From a virus, in the IMG/VR virus record IMGVR_UViG_3300013125_000003, positions 1 through 64,000 of that record: DNA of 64,000 bases; one strand, 5' to 3'. The stretch's first letter is position 1. The number at the start of each line of letters is the position of its first letter. Shown one piece after another: positions 47,884-56,871 of this stretch. Under the pieces are notes generated by a model. The model saw only the letters and a program-made list of their open reading frames with translations. It was not told the origin of the DNA and ran no database searches. A program made the translations under genes and the position numbers.

Positions 47884-48627
47884 ATGCTTAACTTAAGAAC
47901 ATTGATGAGTAAGACGAGCTTCACTAAGCTCAACGGTGACACGGTAGTCAACCTTGCGATGAGCACTGTGTCCTTTTTGGGCATCAGAGCTAACTCTGGA
48001 AAAGCATACGTCGTTACTGAAGAAACGGCAATGAGACCTGATCTGATCGCTAGCTATTTTTACCAGGATCCTGGGTACTTGGACCTTCTTTTGAAATACA
48101 ACGGTTACCCTAACCCTTTTGCTCTGGACGTCGGAGACATCATCAGAATACCGTCAATGGCAATTCTTTCGAAATTCGGAAGCACTGGAAAGATAAACGA
48201 TCCTAAACTCATGGCAATTAGGAAGAAGTACACTAACTTGGTAATGGCACCTAGGTCAAGAAAAGATCAAGTTCGAATGAATTACCTATTGCAGAAAGGA
48301 ACTGCTGTTAACTCCAACTTAGCTAAACTGAATGCACTGCTCCAGAGTGGAAACTTGTCGAGCTTGAGCTTATCAGCTCTAAGTTCTCAAATATCAAACA
48401 TCATGCAGGGTGGAAACTTCTCAGGAACCGGCCCGCTGACTTCAGCTTACCAAGCTGGAACTACTGTGCCGGTGCCGCCGAACGTTGCTCTTGACAGCGG
48501 AGTGAAGATACAGAACGGAAAGATCCTGTTCGGATCTGACGTTACTTCGGTAAAGAAGGAAGATTGCACGGAACCGATCTCTAGAACAAAGCTGAAAGAA
48601 ACTCTTCTAAAAAATAGGTTGGCATAA
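47884..48627 (+). CDS. LysM-containing baseplate wedge-like protein
   Basis: A 247-residue protein. Residues about 45-90 (VTEETAMRPDLIASYFYQDP, DLLLKYNGYPNPFALDVGD, IIRIPS) form a LysM-like/gp53-like module. T4 gp53 similarly combines a LysM-like fold with wedge assembly. The rest is Ser/Leu/Asn-rich and includes a putative disordered linker. One base overlap with the next gene. Confidence 0.6.
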   Translation: MLNLRTLMSKTSFTKLNGDTVVNLAMSTVSFLGIRANSGKAYVVTEETAMRPDLIASYFYQDPGYLDLLLKYNGYPNPFALDVGDIIRIPSMAILSKFGSTGKINDPKLMAIRKKYTNLVMAPRSRKDQVRMNYLLQKGTAVNSNLAKLNALLQSGNLSSLSLSALSSQISNIMQGGNFSGTGPLTSAYQAGTTVPVPPNVALDSGVKIQNGKILFGSDVTSVKKEDCTEPISRTKLKETLLKNRLA

Positions 48628-50234
48628 TGGCACAGGAGAACAGAGTAACGGTACGGTTCACGTCAAAGATCAACCCAACTCGACTCGAATTAGCTGATTT
48701 TGAAAGCAGCCTGAGCGAAGAGGATCGCAAAAAATTGTTTGACGGAACGTACAGCAAGTTCAAGCAGAGAAGAGGTTTCTCTACCCCGCTAGTGATGATA
48801 GGAAAGGTAAAGATCCCACCTGAAAAGATACGAGCATTGCACGTTCGCCAGGAAGATTTTACTCCTACAATATCTGTCACCTTCGTGGACGATGGTCACA
48901 TTTTCAGCGCTAGAGGTTTTCCGTTATCCAACATAATAGTCAGCGTGTTCGTTAAGTCGACCGTTAAGAAACTAAAATCGCTATCTGCTGATTTCCTAAT
49001 AAACGCAGTTTCATCAATGCCAATTCCTGGAACAGAAGCGGTGGTGTACACTTTTTCAGGCGAAATGCTGATTCCGACTCTGTACGGAAACTATTCAAAG
49101 TCATACCGAAACATGACGTCCTTAGAAACTCTAGCGAAAGTAGCGGAAGAACTCCAGCTAGGATTCGCTGACAACCAAGCGGAAGGAACCTCTGACGCTA
49201 TGACATGGATCATGCCGAACTACACGTACAAGGAATTCATAACTCAAGTTTCAAAGTACGCGTACAAGGATGACGGAAACTTCTTCGATTGTTTCATCGA
49301 CCGCTACTACGTGCTCAACTTCATAAACGTGGAAAAGCAGTTCGCTAGGGACGAAGAAGTGGACACCGGTTACATAGCAATAGGTCAGACCGAAATAAAC
49401 AAGGATAGGTTCGATCCCGAGGAAGAGGAAAAGGAGGACGAGGTCGAAGTACCGATAATCCTAACCAACTACCCTGAAGCTAGAGTGTCTGAGTTCTACA
49501 TCACAGATTACTCTCTTATGAGCAACCACGGTGACATACTCAGAAACAATGCCATCCGCAGATACATTTATTGGTACGATCACGGATCAGGAAAGGGAGA
49601 GGATTCCGAACCCAGAAAAATAGAAGAGATCATCGATTCCGGAAAGCCTAGCACTTACCCGTTCGAACAGTACGAACAGTTTAGGCTTCACTTTTTAGAA
49701 CCGTTGGCATCGACCGTCACCAATGATGGAAAGAAACCGCAAACAGTCGAAATACCTGAGTACTTAAGCAATTCCGACAATGATGATGACGGTCCAGCTG
49801 TGGCAACCGGCGTTTGGTCAGGAATAGATTACGGGAACGCTCACCCGTCGTATAAGTTTGCAGAACTCTTGAACTATCATAACTGGTTGGAAACCGAGAA
49901 AAACTTGCTTCTAGTAACGCTGAACGGATTCAGTTCAAACGTTATCAGAGGAAGTCGCGTGAAAGTGGAAATTTACATGGACAAAGCGTCTGCTCTCATG
50001 GGTCGTAACATGGCAAACGACCAGGAAACGGAAATTGGTCTCGACGACATTGACACTGGAATACCACAGATCGATAATCTCCCGCAAGGAGCTATACGCG
50101 ACAAAGCGCTGAGCGATTTTTACTACGTGAAATCGATCTCCTACTCTTACATTGACGGCGAATTTTCGACCGAACTAACCCTAGCTAGAAGGCACTGGTT
50201 GTTGCCGTTAGCCAAAAAAGACGTAAAAGTGTAA
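48627..50234 (+). CDS. Tail hub protein, gp27/gpD-like candidate
   Basis: A 535-residue protein. Residues 60-240 contain IRALHVRQEDFTPTISVTF, GEMLIPTLYG, SLETLAKVAEELQLGFADN and WIMPNYTYKEFITQVSKYAY. These resemble the two beta-barrel and helical parts of tail hub proteins (T4 gp27, P2 gpD): a search for the start helix, then F.DC(F)IDRYYVLNFINVE. An acidic loop near residue 260 and a third beta domain follow. Probably the central hub trimer that carries the spike encoded at 52299. Confidence 0.6.
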   Translation: MAQENRVTVRFTSKINPTRLELADFESSLSEEDRKKLFDGTYSKFKQRRGFSTPLVMIGKVKIPPEKIRALHVRQEDFTPTISVTFVDDGHIFSARGFPLSNIIVSVFVKSTVKKLKSLSADFLINAVSSMPIPGTEAVVYTFSGEMLIPTLYGNYSKSYRNMTSLETLAKVAEELQLGFADNQAEGTSDAMTWIMPNYTYKEFITQVSKYAYKDDGNFFDCFIDRYYVLNFINVEKQFARDEEVDTGYIAIGQTEINKDRFDPEEEEKEDEVEVPIILTNYPEARVSEFYITDYSLMSNHGDILRNNAIRRYIYWYDHGSGKGEDSEPRKIEEIIDSGKPSTYPFEQYEQFRLHFLEPLASTVTNDGKKPQTVEIPEYLSNSDNDDDGPAVATGVWSGIDYGNAHPSYKFAELLNYHNWLETEKNLLLVTLNGFSSNVIRGSRVKVEIYMDKASALMGRNMANDQETEIGLDDIDTGIPQIDNLPQGAIRDKALSDFYYVKSISYSYIDGEFSTELTLARRHWLLPLAKKDVKV

Positions 50235-52279
50235 TGGCACGATCGTTAGAAGAAATAAGAAGAAAAAACCTGTTCGTAAAATCGTCAACCGACGATTACC
50301 AGGACCCTGTGTTTCTAACGTTTAGAATAGACTTCTTCCCAGCTGAGGAAACCTACCCATTTGGGGATGGTCTTACCAACTCGTGCTTGCTGAAACCTAT
50401 CTCAAGCGACATTGATAAAACCGGAGTAACTGCAATCGGAGACAACAAGATAGTCGAGTACCCAACCATCCAGTGGTTAAACGATTACTACCCGATCGGA
50501 ACCACACCTAGAAACTTACAAAATTTAACGCCGGCTGCTGCTTTGGCACGCTTTAGCAACTTGCTAGCTGAAGTTCAGGATTCTCCTTGGTACTTTCAAT
50601 CGATTCAAGGAATCGGAGATCTTTGGAAAGCTCTGCACAGAGTAAAGGAAGGAAATCAAAAGACTACTCTGACCATAAATTGCATCGATTCAGTAAAGCA
50701 ACCTCTTACTGAACTAGCTGAAATGTACAGGTACGCTATGTACGATAACGAAAGGTTGTCTTACCGAGTTCCTGACAACCAAAGATGGTTCGACATGGTA
50801 ATAGATCTTATCGAAATTAGGGACATTGCTGACTATTCTGGACAGTTTTTTCAAGCCGATTCCGAAGGAAATTTAACGTCTGGCCTTAGAATGGTGCAGT
50901 TTCGCTGCAAGATGTGTGAGTTCGATTTCGGAAACTTTCTAGGAGGTTCACAATCGGACCACAAGATCTATACGGAAGAAAAACCATTCTCTCCATCGTT
51001 CGGAATAAACGTCGGCTGGGTAATTCAGGAACCGATATCTCTTAGGGATGCTTACGACTACCGGCAGCTTGGAATGTTTGCCGGAGTTTTAGGAACTCTA
51101 AACAACCGAATAAGCCGGTTCATACAGAACGCAACCAGACTTCCGGCTGCAATAGTTGGATCGGTTCTCAACGAGATACAGACGATGGCTGAAGTTACCG
51201 TCATGGGAAACGTTTACTCTGGAGCAAACGCTTTTCTAAACGACATGAACAACATAAGCGGCGAACTGACCGGGCGAACTCCGCCAGTAGGGCCTCCTCT
51301 TGTCTCAAACATCGGTGAGGACGTTTACCCGACCGTTCCAACTCAGCCAGTTCAAACGATGGGAAGAGCTTACGCGAACGAAGCGCCTATCCCGCCGGTT
51401 GCTAACATGGGAGACCTTTACCAGGACGTTCCTACCCCAGCCGTTTCAAACATTGGGGACATTTACGAACCGGTTCAGCCTACCGAAGTCAACAACATTG
51501 GGGACATTTACCCGACCGAACCACCGGCACCTACTGTCAACGAGATGGGAGACTTGTACGAGGACGTTCCGCCTACTCAAGTTAGTGAGATCGGAGACAT
51601 CTACCTTGATGAACCGCCAGCACCAGCAATCGGAGAAATGGGAGACGTTTATCAGGACGTTCCGCCTACTCAAGTTAGTGAGATCGGAGACATCTACCCT
51701 GACGAACCTGCTGCACCGGCGATTTCCGATATGGGCGACATCTACCAGGACGTTCCAGGAATTCAAGTAGAAGAGATCGGAGATGTTTACCCGGACGAAC
51801 CGACAGCACCGTCAGTTTCTGACATGGGAGACACTTACCCTGACGAACCTGCTTCACCTAGCGTAGCTGAGATGGGAGATGCTTACCCAATAGACGAAGC
51901 AACAGTAGGAGTGGGAGAGATCGGTAGTACTTACCCAGATGCTGAAAAGAACCCTGACGTTGGAGAGATAGGAGATGCTTACTTGATCGACGAGGAAACC
52001 AAACCGGTGGAAGATCTCGGAGACGTTTATCAAGACGGTAAGACCGAATCTGTCGATTCAATAGGCGACGTTTACCAACAGACTGAAACGACCGAACCGG
52101 CAGATGACCTAGGAACAGCTTACCCAGCAGCTGAACAAGCTCAACCAGTTGGAGAACTCGGAGACGTTTACCAGGACGTTCCACCAACTAGCGTTGATTT
52201 CATGGGAGATGCTTACCAGAACGACGAAGAAACTCAAAAAATAGACGATCTCGGCGAAATTTACAAAACGCAGAGCTAA
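50234..52279 (+). CDS. Hub-associated protein with a 21-unit C-terminal repeat array
   Basis: A 681-residue protein. Residues 1-340 are globular (FLTFRIDFFPAEETYPFGDG, IQWLNDYYPIGTTPRN, RMVQFRCKMCEFDFGNFLGG) and may be a tail-tube initiator or hub cap comparable to gp48/gp54. Residues about 358-679 are about 21 tandem units of 15-16 residues, each with an (I/M/L)G(D/E)xY core and Pro/Asp/Glu-rich spacer. The array is strongly acidic and Cys-free. It sits between the hub and spike genes. The repeat may be a flexible tether, a beta-solenoid or a length-variable module. Confidence 0.65.
   Translation: MARSLEEIRRKNLFVKSSTDDYQDPVFLTFRIDFFPAEETYPFGDGLTNSCLLKPISSDIDKTGVTAIGDNKIVEYPTIQWLNDYYPIGTTPRNLQNLTPAAALARFSNLLAEVQDSPWYFQSIQGIGDLWKALHRVKEGNQKTTLTINCIDSVKQPLTELAEMYRYAMYDNERLSYRVPDNQRWFDMVIDLIEIRDIADYSGQFFQADSEGNLTSGLRMVQFRCKMCEFDFGNFLGGSQSDHKIYTEEKPFSPSFGINVGWVIQEPISLRDAYDYRQLGMFAGVLGTLNNRISRFIQNATRLPAAIVGSVLNEIQTMAEVTVMGNVYSGANAFLNDMNNISGELTGRTPPVGPPLVSNIGEDVYPTVPTQPVQTMGRAYANEAPIPPVANMGDLYQDVPTPAVSNIGDIYEPVQPTEVNNIGDIYPTEPPAPTVNEMGDLYEDVPPTQVSEIGDIYLDEPPAPAIGEMGDVYQDVPPTQVSEIGDIYPDEPAAPAISDMGDIYQDVPGIQVEEIGDVYPDEPTAPSVSDMGDTYPDEPASPSVAEMGDAYPIDEATVGVGEIGSTYPDAEKNPDVGEIGDAYLIDEETKPVEDLGDVYQDGKTESVDSIGDVYQQTETTEPADDLGTAYPAAEQAQPVGELGDVYQDVPPTSVDFMGDAYQNDEETQKIDDLGEIYKTQS
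51308..52267 (+). repeat. Tandem 45-48-base coding repeats
   Basis: About 21 units with consensus (I/M/L)GD(I/V/L)Y(P/Q)DxPxxxVxx. Two copies of at least 40 bases, starting GACGTTCCGCCTACTCAAG, are identical (near 51562 and 51657), showing recent duplication; distal units are more diverged. Confidence 0.9.
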
Positions 52280-52298
52280 AATTTAGTAGAAGAACAGC

Positions 52299-53105
52299 AT
52301 GAGACACAGCGAAGAAGGCATAGCTGGAATACCTGGCGAGGAAACTTTCGTATCGACTTACATGGGTGTGGTGGAGGACATCGACGACCCAAACTACGAG
52401 GGTAGGTGCAGGATCAGAGTGTTCTCCGTGTTCGATGACCTGCCTACAGAGGACATACCTTGGGCAGTTCCGGCAGCAAAACCTATGTTCTTCGGACAGG
52501 ACGCAAAGGCCGGATCGATTTCCATACCGAAGGTTGGAGCTATCGTAAAAGTTAGGTTCGCAACCGGAGACATTTACACGCCCGAGTACATTCAGATCCA
52601 AGAGCTGGGAGACGACATCAAGGAACAGCTTAGAAAGGGAGGTTCCAAGTACGAGGGAGCTCACTTCGTCCTGTTCGACGGTGACGAGGAAATAAAAGTC
52701 TGGTTCGACAAGCAGATCGGCTTGCAGATAGAGTTGAAAAAATCTTTCGTAAGGATAGACAACGAAACGTCAAACGTTCTCATTGAGCACAAGGACAACT
52801 TATCGTCCATATCAATGGAAGGTAACGTGATAAGAATAGTCTCTGATTCCGAAGTCAACGTGACTACCGGTTCTAAGGCTACCGTGTCAGCAAAGACCGT
52901 TCACCTTGACGGTGTCAACACGGTCGTAGGTCACAGCACCATACAACACAGCGCGGTTCTCGGAGAACCTCTGATGGCTCTGCTCAAGACAATAGCAGCT
53001 GCGGTAGACGCAAAGATGCCTTCGACCGCAGGAGCAGTGTCAGCTGCGGTAGAAGCAGCAAAGCCCATGGTCCTTTCACGGTCCGTTACTATCGGAGCTT
53101 ACTAA
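52299..53105 (+). CDS. 5: gp5/VgrG-type baseplate spike (OB-fold, no lysozyme domain)
   Basis: A 268-residue protein. Residues about 15-110 form the gp5 OB domain: TYMGVVEDIDDPNYEGRCRI, RVFSVFDDLPTEDIPWAVP, KVGAIVKVRFATGDIYTPEY. A beta-rich stem follows (LQIELKKSFVRIDNETSNVL, GNVIRIVSDSEVNVTTGSKA) that would fold as a triple-stranded beta-helix. Unlike T4 gp5 there is no lysozyme domain, so a separate muralytic enzyme (such as the SLT protein at 7.6 kb) may be used. It converges with the minus-strand cargo island, the stops overlapping by 4 bases. Confidence 0.85.
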   Translation: MRHSEEGIAGIPGEETFVSTYMGVVEDIDDPNYEGRCRIRVFSVFDDLPTEDIPWAVPAAKPMFFGQDAKAGSISIPKVGAIVKVRFATGDIYTPEYIQIQELGDDIKEQLRKGGSKYEGAHFVLFDGDEEIKVWFDKQIGLQIELKKSFVRIDNETSNVLIEHKDNLSSISMEGNVIRIVSDSEVNVTTGSKATVSAKTVHLDGVNTVVGHSTIQHSAVLGEPLMALLKTIAAAVDAKMPSTAGAVSAAVEAAKPMVLSRSVTIGAY

Positions 53106-53932
53106 TAAATTATACTGAATTCGTTTTCGCACTGGAAGAGTTTCTGCTCTTCCCTAGGGTCGTTAGTATCACCCAAGTGAGCTTTTGTGAACTTTAAGGA
53201 ACCGGTTTCCACAGACTTTAAGACGTCCTTTTCCAGTTCTGGAAGAAGGTTTCTGTTCGGAAAAAACCTGCTAGAAGCAACGTACTTTCCCAAAAGGTCC
53301 TTTCTTACCATTTCCATGTGGTGCATCGTGATGAATTCCTTCTCAAAGACGAGAGTTTTCCTGTATGAATCGTCAATCATCCCACGAGTTGGGTCTATCC
53401 CAGAAAAGTGAGTCTGGAGAACGTGGTGCCTTGAATTTGCAGTGATGCGGTAGATGAATGGAACTTTCCACCTTGAGTAACCTCGGTGAAGTGTCGGAGT
53501 CACGTAATTGATGTAGTGCACGGCGGTAGCGTCCAACCCGTCAGCTTCTATCTTTTCCTTAGCCCTTGCGAACTCCTCTGCTCTGTAAAACTCGTCAGCG
53601 TCCATCGACAGGTAGTGCGTGCAACCCTCTAGCTTGGCAACTTCCAAGCAGCCTTGCCTCTTGTTAAGTTCGAACTTCTTAGCGTTCATCGCTTCCGCAG
53701 CAGACCTTAGGGAAGTTGGTCTGAACATCGTGAACTCGATGAGTTTGTCTATGAGTCCCGAATTTCTTAGTGATTCGAGTGTCGGTATGAGGTCTGGTGA
53801 AGCTTTGGTGCCACCCCAAGAGATTCTCTGGTAGGAAACGATCACTAGGTCGACGCTCGGTCGAATCGATCGTATCGAATGCTCCAGAGTCTCTAACCCA
53901 TCGAACACTATGTAGCCTGCTGCCAGTTTCAT
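53102..53932 (-). CDS. GT2-like glycosyltransferase
   Basis: A 276-residue protein with the GT-A start KLAAGYIVFDGLETLEHSIR, KLEGCTHYLSMDADEFYRAEE (DxD metal motif) and VHYINYVTPTLHRGYSRW. It resembles glycosyltransferases that decode as FDGxExLExSI...DxDEFY, which I have seen in phage cargo clusters. Donor and acceptor are unknown. It ends the five- to six-gene minus-strand island. Confidence 0.7.
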   Translation of the reverse strand: MKLAAGYIVFDGLETLEHSIRSIRPSVDLVIVSYQRISWGGTKASPDLIPTLESLRNSGLIDKLIEFTMFRPTSLRSAAEAMNAKKFELNKRQGCLEVAKLEGCTHYLSMDADEFYRAEEFARAKEKIEADGLDATAVHYINYVTPTLHRGYSRWKVPFIYRITANSRHHVLQTHFSGIDPTRGMIDDSYRKTLVFEKEFITMHHMEMVRKDLLGKYVASSRFFPNRNLLPELEKDVLKSVETGSLKFTKAHLGDTNDPREEQKLFQCENEFSIIY

Positions 53933-54237
53933 TTCTTTAGCTTCTCTACCAGGTCGGCGATTTTTTGAACCGAATTGAAGTTGGCCGGAGTGACCTCCGA
54001 TTCCGGAACGGCAACGTTGAATTCCTTTTCTAGGAAGACCACGATGGACACCATCGAAAATGAATCAACGTAACCCCCGCTTACCAGAGGAGTGTCGATC
54101 GATATCGCTTCGCGATCCCGGCAAGAGCACGATTCCCAAGGGAACATGCACGAGGATTCGTGAGTTTTCCTGTTTCCGACTTCCACAAACTCGTCGGTCA
54201 CGTACTGGAGTATCTTGCTAACTGTTTCTGTGTTCAT
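53929..54237 (-). CDS. Acyl carrier protein with Cys-rich insert
   Basis: A 102-residue four-helix carrier protein. GGYVDSFSMVSIVVFLEKEF carries the phosphopantetheine attachment Ser (Ser59, DSF) and helix II; VPESEVTPANFNSVQKIADL is the usual helix III-IV end. It resembles stand-alone ACPs of sugar- or peptide-modifying pathways more than the fatty-acid ACP (DSL). Between helix I and the active site is an unusual insert with C30, C37 and C39 (SSCMFPWESCSCRDRE). It overlaps the next gene by 20 bases. The acyl group and transferase partner are unknown. Confidence 0.8.
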   Translation of the reverse strand: MNTETVSKILQYVTDEFVEVGNRKTHESSCMFPWESCSCRDREAISIDTPLVSGGYVDSFSMVSIVVFLEKEFNVAVPESEVTPANFNSVQKIADLVEKLKK

Positions 54238-54970
54238 CTTCGTATCTTTTAATCAATTTTTTGTACTCAACATTAGCAGATGGATTAACCTTCCAAATAC
54301 TGGGAAGTACTTGCTTTTTCCACTCATAGTAAGGATTGTCTTCCACGTAAAGATCCCAAGTTAAGTGATACGCTAAGTGCTTTCGAGTCGCTACCCATTT
54401 CTTATTCTTAGCATAAACCAAACCGCTGACAGTTGTGTCCTGGTAATGAATTCCTTGGATAAGATCGAGGTTCTCTCTCTTAATCGTTACGAAATTGTTA
54501 GCAGTATTTGTAAAAACTGGACCAGGGATTACTAACGATTTTTTAGAAAGTTCATCGTACTGTTCAGTTCCAATTACTCGGTCTGCTCTCAGATAGTAAT
54601 TTCCACGGTAAAGAGAAGCAGAAGAAACTATTGCATCTGGTTGTTCCAAATTTTCGAGTATCTCGGAAAACATTGATTTCACATCGTAAACGTAAAGGTC
54701 GCCGTCCGTTATCGTGATGTATTTGTACTTCTCTAGCAACCACGAAAAATCGTGAATGAAGATGTCTATCGCTTGGTTGGAGATATTATCTTCGAATTGC
54801 ACATAGCCGGTTAGATCAGTCTGCAAAAAATACTCTGCAATTTGATCTGACTTTTCGCTTTTATTTTCAATGATAAAAAAATCGCAATCGGCATTTTTGA
54901 TGGAATCGAACGATTTTTTAATGATGTCTGGATGCAAGTACGTTAAAACTACACAGATATGATCTTTCAT
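54218..54970 (-). CDS. Glycosyltransferase-like protein
   Basis: A 250-residue protein with HICVVLTYLHPDIIKKSFDS, FFIIENKSEKSDQIAEYF and YKYITITDGDLYVYDV (TDGD as metal-binding DxD), the layout of a GT-A fold. The C-terminus includes HLAYHLTWDLY. It looks AT-richer than the structural genes. The stop is TAG. Substrate unknown. Confidence 0.65.
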   Translation of the reverse strand: MKDHICVVLTYLHPDIIKKSFDSIKNADCDFFIIENKSEKSDQIAEYFLQTDLTGYVQFEDNISNQAIDIFIHDFSWLLEKYKYITITDGDLYVYDVKSMFSEILENLEQPDAIVSSASLYRGNYYLRADRVIGTEQYDELSKKSLVIPGPVFTNTANNFVTIKRENLDLIQGIHYQDTTVSGLVYAKNKKWVATRKHLAYHLTWDLYVEDNPYYEWKKQVLPSIWKVNPSANVEYKKLIKRYEDEHRNS

Positions 54971-54971
54971 G

Positions 54972-55673
54972 TTACTTTACTATTTCAGGTCGGCGATACG
55001 TTGTTCCTCCGCCGTTTCTCTTGGCTGTGATAACGTTAACAAATATGCCGTATTCTCCTCGATCTTCCATGAACTTTTTGATTCGGTTCCACATATCAGC
55101 GTCAGCTGCGTAAGATTTTCCCGTTTCCTCTATCATGTTTCTGAAAAACATTCCAAAGTGCCTGTAATTTACGCAAGTTGAAACTTTGAACAGTCGATTG
55201 GTTTCAGGCCGATACTCGGTGTAAAGTTTGTCCGTTTCAATCGGTGGGTAAGCTCCGCACTTAGTCGAAACAAAATTAGTCCCCGTAGCTTCTATGCAAT
55301 CGGAAATTTCCTTAAGGTGATTTTCCAAAAACATATCATCGTGATCTAGGTGGCAAACGTAATCGTACCCTTCGTTTAGCGCTTTTCTGATCCCAACGTT
55401 AGACGCGTTTACTCCGCCGGTTCGCCAAAGGTCCATTCCTGAGTACTTGATACGTTCACCCGCGGCTGGGAGGTTTTCCACGTAAATTTTGCTGGTATCA
55501 ACTATCTCAGCTAACTCAAACAACTCGTCTGATTTGGAATAATCGTCTCCTATCAAAAAAAGTTTGTAGTCTTGGTGAGTTTGGTTCTTAACAGACTCCA
55601 GCGCTAATTTTAAGTGGGTAGCAGTTGACCCATCTAGTTTAAAGTACGTTGGCGTTACTATCGCTAGCTTCAT
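54972..55673 (-). CDS. GT2-family glycosyltransferase
   Basis: A 233-residue protein: KLAIVTPTYFKLDGSTATHL, SVKNQTHQDYKLFLIGDDYS and YDYVCHLDHDDMFLENHLKE (DHDD metal motif), all typical of family 2 glycosyltransferases. The C-terminus contains YRHFGMFFRNMIEE and DADMWNRI, consistent with an acceptor-binding lobe. It overlaps the next gene by 35 bases. Confidence 0.75.
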   Translation of the reverse strand: MKLAIVTPTYFKLDGSTATHLKLALESVKNQTHQDYKLFLIGDDYSKSDELFELAEIVDTSKIYVENLPAAGERIKYSGMDLWRTGGVNASNVGIRKALNEGYDYVCHLDHDDMFLENHLKEISDCIEATGTNFVSTKCGAYPPIETDKLYTEYRPETNRLFKVSTCVNYRHFGMFFRNMIEETGKSYAADADMWNRIKKFMEDRGEYGIFVNVITAKRNGGGTTYRRPEIVK

Positions 55674-56871
55674 CGAGTTTTTTCTTATTTTTAATGACGC
55701 TGAACCTTTTCTTTATTCCTGGGAAAGTTTGATACGGAACTCCGAGTTTTTCTGACACAGCTTTGCACATAGCCAACTCGTCAGCTCGGTGAGTATCGTC
55801 AAAGATAATGGTCACGTCTGTGTTGAACAGGTCCAAATTTTCCGAAAAACCAGTTCGGTTTCCCTTTCCGATCCATGGGCCATCGACCAATATGACATCG
55901 TACGTTAAACTAAGCAAAGATTTTTCAAGGACTGCTCGATCGTACCATTGACCGTTTAATGGAGCGTATATGTACGTTGACTTATCTGTTAGATTCATCC
56001 ACTCTGGGTCATTCTCTATGCTTATCATCTTGTACCTTTTAGCCAGATCGATGGTTCCGTAACCACTTCCTAATTCTAAGATGGTAGCACCAGGTAAAAT
56101 GTTGCGAAATACCCATCCGTAAAGTTTAGAATCGATAGCAAAACCTGGCGTCTTTTTTATTCCGTACTCCAAAAGCTTTCGGTTGATCGAAATTTTTGGA
56201 ATAGCCACACCGCGCACCCGGTTAGAAATATTTTCGCCATGAATGATTTGTAGAACTTCTAAATTCGAAACTTTTGTTCCGATCATCTTTTCTTTTATCC
56301 GACCATGCCCAGAGTAAATGCCAATTCCTGGAGAATCGGTCAGAATGGACGTAAATGGAGAAGTTCTATCACCGTACTTGGCAGTAGTAAAAATGTTGCT
56401 AACTGGATCGTACATACTGTAATGATCCACGTCAAAGTAAAAATTAGAGAGTTCTTCAGCTTTACCCAAGTACTCATTTGCTTTTTTCTGAAGAGTGTCT
56501 ACAAAATCTCTAGAATAACAATCGTCTCGATCCAATCTAGAAAGAAGGTAAATTCTTTCCTCAACGTTTTCAGTTATGAATTTTTCGATAGCCGAACCCA
56601 ACTCAGAAACCTGGCTGATCCTAATGACATGCTCGTTTGGCAAAACTGGTCCAACCTCTGTCACACTTTCGTCGACAATGGTCAAAAGAATAAAGTTTTT
56701 ATTGCTCTGATTTTTCAGAGAAGGTCGACAGTACGTGTCGTACAGGCTTATGCTATTCTTTAACCATTTTTCCCACTCTAAACCCAACTTGGATTTGCAG
56801 ATGAGCTCTCCATTTTCGTCGTACCATTTCATGGCTACTCTAGAAATGATGATGTGCTTGTACTTTTTCAT
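55639..56871 (-). CDS. Glycosyltransferase-methyltransferase fusion
   Basis: A 410-residue protein. Residues 1-225 resemble rhamnosyltransferase-like enzymes (HIIISRVAMKW, YCRPSLKNQSNKNFILLTIV, YLLSRLDRDDCYSRDF with a DRDD motif, and SPGIGIYSGHG). Residues about 245-400 form a Rossmann methyltransferase: GATILELGSGYGTIDLAKRY is the SAM motif, MISIENDPEW motif II, YDVILVDGPW motif IV. The fusion suggests a sugar that is transferred and then O-methylated, capping a glycan. Confidence 0.7.
   Translation of the reverse strand: MKKYKHIIISRVAMKWYDENGELICKSKLGLEWEKWLKNSISLYDTYCRPSLKNQSNKNFILLTIVDESVTEVGPVLPNEHVIRISQVSELGSAIEKFITENVEERIYLLSRLDRDDCYSRDFVDTLQKKANEYLGKAEELSNFYFDVDHYSMYDPVSNIFTTAKYGDRTSPFTSILTDSPGIGIYSGHGRIKEKMIGTKVSNLEVLQIIHGENISNRVRGVAIPKISINRKLLEYGIKKTPGFAIDSKLYGWVFRNILPGATILELGSGYGTIDLAKRYKMISIENDPEWMNLTDKSTYIYAPLNGQWYDRAVLEKSLLSLTYDVILVDGPWIGKGNRTGFSENLDLFNTDVTIIFDDTHRADELAMCKAVSEKLGVPYQTFPGIKKRFSVIKNKKKLDEASDSNANVL

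Noticed and set aside
51308-52267. CRISPR-like array
   Set aside because: The spacing is regular but units vary continuously, keep one reading frame and encode a protein repeat; there are no unique spacers.
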